Positions 33,418 to 40,907 of a stretch of 64,000 bases of DNA are shown here, piece after piece (the stretch's first letter is position 1; every line of letters begins with the position of its first letter). The translations under genes and the position numbers were made by a program. The DNA is from JBBQYA01 sp038209155 (GTDB taxonomy: Bacteria > Bacteroidota > Bacteroidia > Sphingobacteriales > Sphingobacteriaceae): contig JBBQYA010000001.1 of NCBI GenBank assembly GCA_038209155.1, positions 19,499 to 83,498 on the forward strand, written 5' to 3'. Below the pieces are notes generated by a model. It had not been told where the DNA came from and did not search any database. It saw nothing but the letters and a program-made list of their open reading frames with translations.

Positions 33418-35655
33418 ATGATTCAATTAATTTACAAGTTACGCTTTGCTTTACTACTAACAATTATGGCAAGCGTATTTGTACTTTTACCATATATTAA
33501 ATCGGCAGTTGAGGTGGATAATAGTTTATCTGTTTGGTTTTTAAAAGACGATCCAGAGGTTAAAAAGTATTATGATTTCCATGAAAAGTTTGGGAATGAT
33601 GAAATAGTAATTGCTATAATAGAAAATCCAAAATCGGTTTTAACATCACTTTACTTCCGTAAATTTATTGAAGTTACCAAGGAATTGGAAAAAATTTCTG
33701 AAGTGAGAATGATACTTGGTCCAGGTAATTCAAACTTTATTAGTAAAAGTGTTTTCGGGGTTTTCAGCGAACCGTTAATTAATATAAACAGTGAACCTGC
33801 TCAGGTAAAAGAAAACCTAGAAGCATCTCCATTTTTAAAAGAACAACTCTTTAATTCAAAATATACCTCTACAAGATTTTTAATTTCTTTTAAAAGTAGT
33901 CCCAACTTTGACCAACAAAGAACATTAATACTTCAAAAGGTTAAAACGATTTTTAATAAACATTTTGAATCAGAACAAACTTATTTTGGTGGTATAGGTG
34001 TGGTTTACGAGGGATTAAACCAACTCTCGAAAAGTGATTTTGGGTTTTTCCTTTCATTAGGCTATTTAGTTATGTTTTTATTGATATTTTTCATATACAG
34101 AAAATTTACTATTCTTTTATATTCTTTTATAACTGTTTCAACAGCTACTTGCATCACTTTGGGATTATATGGCTTGTTTGGTTTTCAACTTAATTTAATG
34201 ACGGTTTTGATACCTTGTATTTTAATTGTATTGGGAATTATGGATATTATTCATATCCTAAACGAGTATAATGAACTTTCTACAGATAAGAATAATAAAG
34301 AGAATGCACTATTGGCTTTACGAAATGTTTGGCGACCATGTTTATTTACATCATTAACCACTATGGCTGGTTTTCTTTCATTACTTACCAGTCCATTGGC
34401 TATTTTACAGCAGTTTGGAGTATTTGCAGCATTGGGTATTTTCTTATGTTTAATTTTAAGCTATCTTTTTGGAGTAATTTTTCTTCCTCTAGCAGCTCCT
34501 AGTAAAACCATTATATTTAATACTCAAAAATTGGTTAATAGCTTTTTAAAATGGTTAAATAAATATCAAAGAAAGGTGATTATTGGTTCATTTTTTCTTT
34601 TTTTAGTATGCTTTATAGGTTTGATTTTTTTAAAATCAGACACCTATACCTTGGGCTATTTCCCTGAAAATAATAAAGTTGTTCAAGATGACAGGAAAAT
34701 ACAAAGTGCATGGGGCGCCTACATGCCTGTAGAATTAATTGTAATTCCTGCGAAAGGAAAAAACTTACACGATCCAGAAATTATAAAAGGCGCTATAAAG
34801 TTTACAACAGCTACAAATCAAATGAGTGGAGCAGGAAAAGCATTTGGGTTTCATACTTTTTATCAAGCAGCTTTACAAGCGCAATATGGCAATAAAGCCG
34901 AAAAGTTGTTAAGTAGCAAAGGGACATTAAAAATAATTCATCAGCAAATACCTTTGTATTACCCTACTTTGTTTCCTTCATTTGCCCATGAAGAAAGTCA
35001 AACGGGCAGAATAACTCTTTTCGGAAACATGTTAAGTGCTAAAGAGTTGAATCTTAAAATAGATACTTTATTAAGAATAGGAAAAAATGCTTTTGGAAAT
35101 TCGGCCTCTTTAGAACCATCAGGCTATCAACCTATGTATGTCAATATTGTGAAATATGTAACCGAATCGCAAATAAAAAGTCTTTTTATTTCAGCATTGT
35201 TAATATTTTTATTGGTGTTTATTTTTATTGGCGATTTAAGATTAACTTTTCTTGCTACTTTAACCAATTTAATACCCGTTGCTGTAATGATGGGAATAAT
35301 GGGATGGTTTAATATCATGTTGGATACCGCATCAGCAAGTATTGCAGCAATTGTACTCAGTATTTGTATTGACGATACTATCCACTTTATGTACAAATAT
35401 AAAAGTTTAAAAAATCTAGGTTTTAATCCTCAAAAGGCACAAATTGCAACTATCAACCACTTGGGATCCTCAATACTTTTATCAAGTGTAATACTTATTT
35501 TGGGATATTCTTTAATGATATTTGGTTCTTTAAAAACGGTATCTCTTTTTGGCTTATTAACTGTTATAGCCTTGATAGCGGCATTAATTGATGCTTTAGT
35601 GGTTTTGCCTTTAATTTTAGCCCGATTTGATAAGACAAAAACCTTAAACCAATAA
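33418..35655 (+). CDS. MMPL/RND-family exporter (HAE3-like)
   Basis: 745 residues from the ATG at 33418; an in-frame TTG at 33373 would add a polar stretch before the first helix. The layout is that of a single-chain RND/MMPL exporter: helix 1 near 10-30, a periplasmic loop to about 210, five helices at about 210-365, a second half starting with a helix near 395, a second loop, and five helices to the C-terminus. The halves share GFLSLLTSPLAILQQFGVFA and LSSVILILGYSLMIFGSLKT segments. MMPL proteins move lipids, lipopeptides or hopanoids to the outer leaflet. It is divergent from the UbiA-like gene and leads the plus arm of the cluster. Confidence 0.88.
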   Translation: MIQLIYKLRFALLLTIMASVFVLLPYIKSAVEVDNSLSVWFLKDDPEVKKYYDFHEKFGNDEIVIAIIENPKSVLTSLYFRKFIEVTKELEKISEVRMILGPGNSNFISKSVFGVFSEPLININSEPAQVKENLEASPFLKEQLFNSKYTSTRFLISFKSSPNFDQQRTLILQKVKTIFNKHFESEQTYFGGIGVVYEGLNQLSKSDFGFFLSLGYLVMFLLIFFIYRKFTILLYSFITVSTATCITLGLYGLFGFQLNLMTVLIPCILIVLGIMDIIHILNEYNELSTDKNNKENALLALRNVWRPCLFTSLTTMAGFLSLLTSPLAILQQFGVFAALGIFLCLILSYLFGVIFLPLAAPSKTIIFNTQKLVNSFLKWLNKYQRKVIIGSFFLFLVCFIGLIFLKSDTYTLGYFPENNKVVQDDRKIQSAWGAYMPVELIVIPAKGKNLHDPEIIKGAIKFTTATNQMSGAGKAFGFHTFYQAALQAQYGNKAEKLLSSKGTLKIIHQQIPLYYPTLFPSFAHEESQTGRITLFGNMLSAKELNLKIDTLLRIGKNAFGNSASLEPSGYQPMYVNIVKYVTESQIKSLFISALLIFLLVFIFIGDLRLTFLATLTNLIPVAVMMGIMGWFNIMLDTASASIAAIVLSICIDDTIHFMYKYKSLKNLGFNPQKAQIATINHLGSSILLSSVILILGYSLMIFGSLKTVSLFGLLTVIALIAALIDALVVLPLILARFDKTKTLNQ

Positions 35656-35687
35656 TTTAGAATTATAAACATTTTTAAAAGCTACTA

Positions 35688-37106
35688 TTGACAAACTTTT
35701 TTAATCTTATCTATCAATCCCTTCTTATTCATGCACAAAAAGAATTAATTATTTGGCCTCGAGATGGGATCAATTATGTTTTCACAGGAGAAGAATTGCT
35801 TCAAAAAATAAACCATTACAGGAATGGAATAAAAGAATCGGATTTAAAAGCAGGGCAAAAAGTATTGCCAGCAATTCCCGCGAGCATTGATACGCTTTGC
35901 GCTTTATTAGCTATTCAAAGTTTAGGAATGGTACCTGTTTCTCCCCCAAGCAATCTCAATTTTGTAGAATTTATCACCTTCCTTAAAAAAAATAAAATAA
36001 AAGCTCTCGCTTTTGATAAAAAGAAAAATATTTTCGAAGTTCTATTCCTTAAAATTTTGGGGATTTTAACAATATCAAAAGAAAAAATATCTATCTCTTT
36101 TGATGGTTTGCCTGTAGAAGTGTTATTATCACAAGAAGCATTAATCAGCTTTAGCTCTGGATCAACTTCTAAACCTAAAGCAGTTTACAGAAGCCATGAA
36201 GTACTTATAAATCAGCATTTGGCTATAAAAAATATATTTCCTCCATTTGAAGGGCAAGTAGATTTTCCATTGTTTGCGAACATTTTGCTACATAACCTAA
36301 TCGTTGGAGTAAAAAGTGTTTTACCCGATATCAACAATCTTAAAGTAGAAAATTTAAACCCAATTCTGATTCTAAAACAAATTAAAGAATTTGGCATAAA
36401 TTCCATGACAGGTAATGTTTTTTACTTTACCAAATTGATTTCTATTTTAAAAGACAACCCTCAATTTTTTCCTCAAGTTAAAGCTATTGGAATAGGTGGT
36501 TCTCCTGTTCACGAAAGATTAATTCAAACTATCAAATACTTTTTTAATGCAGCAGACTGTTATGTAATTTATGGATCGTCTGAGGCCGAGCCTATTACTG
36601 TAAGATGTATTGATAATAGTTTACAAAATCCTATGAATGGCTTTTTTGTAGGTAAGGCAATTGAAGAAATTACAATTAGAATTATTGGAAATCAAGAAAT
36701 TAAAACACCACAAGGAATTTTTAAAACTGGAGAAATTGAAATAAAAGGCAAACACGTAGTTACAACAAAAAGTGATTGGCTGAAAACTGGAGATTTTGGG
36801 TATTTAACGGCAAATAACGATTTATATCTTACAGGCAGAAAAGGTAACGAAAAGACAAATTTCAAAATACAACATTACCAAATAGAACATTTATTACTAC
36901 AACAAAATGGTATAGAAAAAGTAGCTGCAATTTCAACACAGAGTGGGTTCATTGTATATTTAGAAGGAAATATTGCAATTCAAAAAGTTTGGGAAATAAT
37001 ATGTTATAACCTACCAGAAGGATGCATTAAATCTATAAACTTTAAAAAAAAAATACCTACAGATTCAAGACATCATTCCAAAATAATCTATGCTAAACTT
37101 AATTAA
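35688..37106 (+). CDS. AMP-dependent synthetase/ligase (acyl-AMP ligase-like)
   Basis: 472 residues from a TTG at 35688; a stop lies four codons upstream, and the only other in-frame codons before it are not usual starts. The adenylate-forming P-loop is SFSSGSTSKPKA (154-165). The motif YGSSEAEPIT and the loop LKTGDFGYL (about 363-371) identify the ANL superfamily. At 472 residues it is shorter than CoA ligases (about 550), so the C-terminal hinge domain is compact. It should adenylate a fatty, aryl or amino acid in the cytoplasm and pass it to a nucleophile, CoA or a carrier. It follows the MMPL gene after 32 bp and shares one base with the next start (TAATG). Confidence 0.85.
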   Translation: MTNFFNLIYQSLLIHAQKELIIWPRDGINYVFTGEELLQKINHYRNGIKESDLKAGQKVLPAIPASIDTLCALLAIQSLGMVPVSPPSNLNFVEFITFLKKNKIKALAFDKKKNIFEVLFLKILGILTISKEKISISFDGLPVEVLLSQEALISFSSGSTSKPKAVYRSHEVLINQHLAIKNIFPPFEGQVDFPLFANILLHNLIVGVKSVLPDINNLKVENLNPILILKQIKEFGINSMTGNVFYFTKLISILKDNPQFFPQVKAIGIGGSPVHERLIQTIKYFFNAADCYVIYGSSEAEPITVRCIDNSLQNPMNGFFVGKAIEEITIRIIGNQEIKTPQGIFKTGEIEIKGKHVVTTKSDWLKTGDFGYLTANNDLYLTGRKGNEKTNFKIQHYQIEHLLLQQNGIEKVAAISTQSGFIVYLEGNIAIQKVWEIICYNLPEGCIKSINFKKKIPTDSRHHSKIIYAKLN

Positions 37107-38203
37107 TGAAAACAGAATTTAATGCTTTAACCCTAGATAGCATCCGCTATTCCTTGGTTTGGGAGGATAGTGAAACTCTTTTTCATGCATTAAATATTAA
37201 TGAAAACGATGAAGTGTTGATCATTACATCTGCGGGATGTAATGTACTGAACGCCTTACTAAAAAATCCTAAAAGTGTAACAGCTATTGATTTAAATCCA
37301 AACCAAAACAGACTTTTAAAACTTAAACAACATCTTATTTTGCATCACGAGTTTGAAACCTACATGGCTTTGTGTGGCTTTAAAAATGAGGAAAGCGTAG
37401 GTACAGCTGTAGAAAAATTAATGTCGACTTTAATAGGAGATGAAAAACTTTTTTGGAAAGAATATTTTAAAATTAATGATAAAGGATTACTAAAAGCAGG
37501 AAGGTTAGAAAGTTATATTGGCTCTTTCCTTAAAACACTTACACAACCTATTCAGGATAATTTAGAGCAATTGTTAAACTTTAATTGTATAAATAAACAA
37601 ACTGATTTTTTTCAAAAGAATTTAGATAAAAGTGATTTTAAAGATTCTTTTATCAGCTATTTTGACGACAATAATTTAAGTAAAGGTAGAGATACCAAAT
37701 TACTTAAATATGCAGAAGAATCGGGTGGAATAGCCTTTTATAATAGATTAGTAAATCAAATAGAAAACACGCTAATTAAAGAAAACTTTTATTTCAGGTT
37801 TTTCTTTTTCGGACCAGAAAAAATTCCTGAGCACATTTTACCAATTTGTTACCAACAAAAAAACTATCAGTTACTAAGGCAAAACATACATAAATTAAAT
37901 ATAGTTAATAACGAGGCTGTAGAATTTCTTAGTTCTAAAATGGGTAAAAATTTTACAAAGGCTAGTCTTTCTAATATTTTTGAATATATCAGCCATAATG
38001 AATTTCAATTAGTTTGCGATACTTTAGCCAAAAACATAAAGCATTCTTTAAAAATTGTGTTTTGGAATTTATTGAATTCGCAAGCTGATGAACGTTTAAT
38101 TAAACCGAAATCTTTAAAAGTAAAAGAACAGGAAGTTCAATCTTCATCTTGCTTTTATTTCAAAAATGTAATCTCTTTAAGTTTTAACCCATTAAAAAGC
38201 TAA
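37106..38203 (+). CDS. DUF3419 family protein (BtaA-like SAM:aminocarboxypropyl transferase)
   Basis: 365 residues. The N-terminus has RYSLVWEDSETLFHAL (14-29), the DUF3419/BtaA signature, followed by the SAM-binding glycine and acidic loops in LIITSAGCNVLNALL (38-52) and VTAIDLNPNQNRLLKLK (58-74). In BtaA the 3-amino-3-carboxypropyl group of SAM is moved to diacylglycerol, the first step of betaine lipid synthesis. The partner methyltransferase BtaB is not present in the window, so the product, if made, would be unmethylated or modified in another way. Acceptor identity is inferred only from the family. Starts on the last base of the ligase gene and is followed after 2 bp by the kinase-like gene. 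Confidence 0.82.
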   Translation: MKTEFNALTLDSIRYSLVWEDSETLFHALNINENDEVLIITSAGCNVLNALLKNPKSVTAIDLNPNQNRLLKLKQHLILHHEFETYMALCGFKNEESVGTAVEKLMSTLIGDEKLFWKEYFKINDKGLLKAGRLESYIGSFLKTLTQPIQDNLEQLLNFNCINKQTDFFQKNLDKSDFKDSFISYFDDNNLSKGRDTKLLKYAEESGGIAFYNRLVNQIENTLIKENFYFRFFFFGPEKIPEHILPICYQQKNYQLLRQNIHKLNIVNNEAVEFLSSKMGKNFTKASLSNIFEYISHNEFQLVCDTLAKNIKHSLKIVFWNLLNSQADERLIKPKSLKVKEQEVQSSSCFYFKNVISLSFNPLKS

Positions 38204-38205
38204 GA

Positions 38206-39384
38206 ATGAAACAAGAATTCAACTGCTTTGAAGCTAAGTTTATTGAGCAAATGATGAATAATCATCAAGCCGACCAGAATATTGTGGTAATAAAAATCAA
38301 GCCTTTTGAAGTTGATAATTCAGCTAGTATATTGGCTGTTTTAGCATCAGTAAACAGCCAAAATTTAATTGGACATTATGGTTTAGAAATAGATTTTACA
38401 AGAAATGGATTGCCAGAAAGAAAAAAACTGGTGATGAAAATAAAACCTCATGGCGATGATATAGTAAACATGTTAAACAATTTAGCAACAGCCTGTGGGC
38501 CAGAATTATCCGCTATTTACTCTCAATTTAAATCAGAAACTGGATTTCAATTTACACATTTAAGAGAGCAAGAAATTTACAAAAACTTGAAACCAGTATT
38601 TACTCCAGAAATTTATGGCTTACATACGGATGAATTAGAAAACAACTACCTCATTTTAATGGAATATTTGGAAGATGTTGAATTGCTAAACTCAGTAATA
38701 CAGCCAGAAAAATGGACGGATAAGCACATTAAAACTGCATTGAAACAAATGGCTGAATGGCATTTCAAAATGCTTAAAAGCAACAAGCAACTTAGTAAAT
38801 CAGAAATTTGGAAAACCGACTTGCCCAATTTAGAATATATGACCAAGTTGATGCCTTTATGGACAGCTTTATTACAAAACGCGACTGATAAATTTCCTGA
38901 ACTTTATACGCAAGAAAGATGCGGAAAAATTCAAAATGCCATCAATACAATTCCAATCTGGGGTCTAGAACTAAACGAACTTCCAAAAACATTAATCCAT
39001 AATGATTTAAATCCTAGAAACACTTGTTTTAAAGTTAAGAATGGTGATTTAAAGTTTTGTGCTTATGATTGGGAATTAGCAACTTTTCAAATCCCACAAT
39101 ATGATGTTGCTGAATTATTATGCTTTGTTTTAGAAGAAGACCGATACAATTTAAGAGATGAATATGTTGAATTTTATAGAAAAGAGCTTAACCAATTATC
39201 AGGTTTATACAAAAATGATGTGTCGTTTAAACAAAAATTTTTTTGGGCTAGTTTAAACTTTGGAATTCATAGATTAGGAATGTATTTGATGGCGCATTCT
39301 GTTAGCCCTTATCCATTTTTGCCAAGAGTTGTCAATAGTTTTTTTGATAGCATAAAAAATGAAAATTCGATTCTTTTGGATTAA
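38206..39384 (+). CDS. APH/choline-kinase-like phosphotransferase
   Basis: 392 residues. The catalytic loop reads LIHNDLNPRN (about 263-272), with the aspartate and asparagine of the Brenner motif of APH and choline kinases, followed by the metal-binding AYDWELA (about 286-292). Upstream, FTHLREQEIYKNLKP and YLILMEYLEDVELL (about 145-158) match the hinge of ecdysteroid-kinase-like (EcKinase/DUF1679) proteins. It should phosphorylate a small hydroxylated substrate. Only 2 bp separate it from the BtaA-like gene, so its substrate is likely an intermediate or headgroup of the same pathway. Confidence 0.82.
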   Translation: MKQEFNCFEAKFIEQMMNNHQADQNIVVIKIKPFEVDNSASILAVLASVNSQNLIGHYGLEIDFTRNGLPERKKLVMKIKPHGDDIVNMLNNLATACGPELSAIYSQFKSETGFQFTHLREQEIYKNLKPVFTPEIYGLHTDELENNYLILMEYLEDVELLNSVIQPEKWTDKHIKTALKQMAEWHFKMLKSNKQLSKSEIWKTDLPNLEYMTKLMPLWTALLQNATDKFPELYTQERCGKIQNAINTIPIWGLELNELPKTLIHNDLNPRNTCFKVKNGDLKFCAYDWELATFQIPQYDVAELLCFVLEEDRYNLRDEYVEFYRKELNQLSGLYKNDVSFKQKFFWASLNFGIHRLGMYLMAHSVSPYPFLPRVVNSFFDSIKNENSILLD

Positions 39385-39489
39385 TCTTAGTCCTAAAAAT
39401 TAAATTGATCAATTTTTAAAATATAAACAAACTGGGTTGTTCCTATTTCCTCTTTTTATTTAAGACAAAACTATTTATTAATTAGCATT

Positions 39490-39879
39490 TCACTCATTGC
39501 AATGTGCATGTTGAGTTTTCAAACGAGTGTTTCCAGATTTATCAAAAGCTTCAATTGTAAAATCTAAATCAAATGCATTCGGAGTAGTAACTAAAAAAGA
39601 AGTATCTATTTGGAAAGATTTTGAGCTGATTGTTTTATTAATTTCAATAATATTATTAACAGAATTTTCTTCATTCATCTTAAAACTGATAGTTTTTAGC
39701 TCAGTGTCATCCGTAAATTTAATTTGGATTTTGATGGTGTCACCTATTAAGTATTCCGCATGATTGGCTGGATTGATTACTTCAATATTTGGTTTTTCGG
39801 TATCATTTTCTTTCTTTTCGCAAGCTGAAACCAATATTAAACTCAAAGCGGCTATTAAATAGTTAGAGGGATTTTTCAT
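39490..39879 (-). CDS. Small DUF4625-like lipoprotein
   Basis: 129 residues. The lipobox is in LVSACEKK (Cys at about 20). The mature part begins DTEKPNIEVINPANHAEYLIGDTI, a typical Ig-like start of DUF4625 proteins, and the C-terminus ends in a His/Cys-containing QHAHCNE that may bind metal. The family is of unknown function, exposed on the outer membrane or in the periplasm. It is convergent with the kinase-like gene and stands alone. Confidence 0.55.
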   Translation of the reverse strand: MKNPSNYLIAALSLILVSACEKKENDTEKPNIEVINPANHAEYLIGDTIKIQIKFTDDTELKTISFKMNEENSVNNIIEINKTISSKSFQIDTSFLVTTPNAFDLDFTIEAFDKSGNTRLKTQHAHCNE

Positions 39880-40037
39880 TTTTAAATATTAAATACAATT
39901 TGAATACGCTAAAATTAAGCATTAAGATATCCTTATGGAAAAAATATTATTTTGTGGTCATTTCTAGAAAAAAGGATTTATAAAAAAATTTGTGATATCT
40001 CGTTTTCACCTTTTCAATTAAACGTATACCTTGCATC

Positions 40038-40349
40038 ATGATTTTATATAATGTAACCGTAGTGGTGGAAGATTCGATCCATGATGAATGGCTGAAATGG
40101 ATGCAGGAAATACATGTGCCAGAAGTAATGCAAACAGCAATTTTCTCTAAATTCAAGATTTGTAAAATACTTACCAAACCAGATGAAGGCACTTCTTACT
40201 CTTTCCAATATTTCTGCGAAAATCTTTCAGATTTTGAAAAATATGATCAGAATCATGCACCTCAATTAAGAAATTCTGTACTTTCCAAATTTGGGGATAA
40301 GCAAGTTTCTTTTAGAACATTAATGGAAATAATTGATCAAACTGCATGA
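40038..40349 (+). CDS. DUF4286 family small protein
   Basis: 103 residues, no signal, a ferredoxin-like alpha/beta layout starting MILYNVTVVVEDSIHDEWLKW, matching DUF4286, a small family of Bacteroidota with no known role. The stop overlaps the next start by 4 bp (ATGA), so it is co-translated with rfbC. A near-consensus -7 element TACCTTGC precedes the ATG by 6 bp (one mismatch in the TTTG part). Confidence 0.7.
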   Translation: MILYNVTVVVEDSIHDEWLKWMQEIHVPEVMQTAIFSKFKICKILTKPDEGTSYSFQYFCENLSDFEKYDQNHAPQLRNSVLSKFGDKQVSFRTLMEIIDQTA

Positions 40350-40897
40350 AGATATTAGACCAACCGCTACCTGGCATTCTAGTTTTAGAACCTAAAATTT
40401 GGAATGATGATCGAGGGTATTTTTATGAAAGTTTTAGTTCCGAATTTTTCAAAAATTTAAATATTAATTTAGATTTCGTACAAGACAATCAATCTTTTTC
40501 GCACAAAGGAGCATTGAGGGGCTTACATTTTCAAAATCCTCCTTTTGCCCAAGGCAAATTGATACGTGTAATTCGAGGTCGAGTTTTGGATGTAGTGGTA
40601 GATATTAGAAAAGGCTCACCTTATTACGGAAAAAATTTTTCTTTAGAATTAAGTGGAAAAAATCATTTACAAATGTGGATTTCTCCCGGTTTTGCACATG
40701 GTTTTGAAACCTTGGAAGACGATACCATATTTTGCTATAAATGTACAAACGGCTACAATAAAGAATCTGAAGGTGGAATATTCTGGAACGATGAATCATT
40801 AGACATTAATTGGAAAACAGAAAACCCGATCGTTTCTGAAAAAGATCAAGATTTACCTTTGTTAAATACGCTTAACTCACAATTTACCTATTCCTAA
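40346..40897 (+). CDS. rfbC: dTDP-4-dehydrorhamnose 3,5-epimerase
   Basis: 183 residues with the RmlC cupin: GALRGLHFQNPPFAQGKLIR carries the catalytic His (about residue 60) and the dTDP-binding residues, and VLDVVVDIRKGSPYYG (about 81-96) and SPGFAHGFETL (about 112-122) are the second and third conserved segments. It epimerises C3 and C5 of dTDP-4-keto-6-deoxyglucose in dTDP-L-rhamnose synthesis. rfbA, rfbB and rfbD are not in the window, so the other enzymes must lie elsewhere. The start overlaps the DUF4286 stop by 4 bp. Confidence 0.93.
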   Translation: MKILDQPLPGILVLEPKIWNDDRGYFYESFSSEFFKNLNINLDFVQDNQSFSHKGALRGLHFQNPPFAQGKLIRVIRGRVLDVVVDIRKGSPYYGKNFSLELSGKNHLQMWISPGFAHGFETLEDDTIFCYKCTNGYNKESEGGIFWNDESLDINWKTENPIVSEKDQDLPLLNTLNSQFTYS

Positions 40898-40907
40898 TTT
40901 TAAAATA

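Noticed and set aside
28772..39384. The divergent cluster as an antibiotic resistance island (rifampin phosphotransferase plus aminoglycoside kinase plus RND pump)
   Set aside because: The RND protein is of MMPL type without membrane-fusion and outer-membrane partners, the kinase is closer to EcKinase-like proteins, and BtaA-like, UbiA-like and ligase genes have no place in resistance. Base composition does not stand out from the flanks and no mobile element is present.
39402..39415. AAATTGATCAATTT palindrome as terminator between the kinase and DUF4625-like gene
   Set aside because: Perfect but with only two G-C pairs and no adjacent strong T-run; such AT palindromes are expected by chance in DNA of this composition.
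40346..40897. rfbC as part of a full rhamnose cluster
   Set aside because: No rfbA, rfbB, rfbD or glycosyltransferase gene is nearby; it is paired only with DUF4286.
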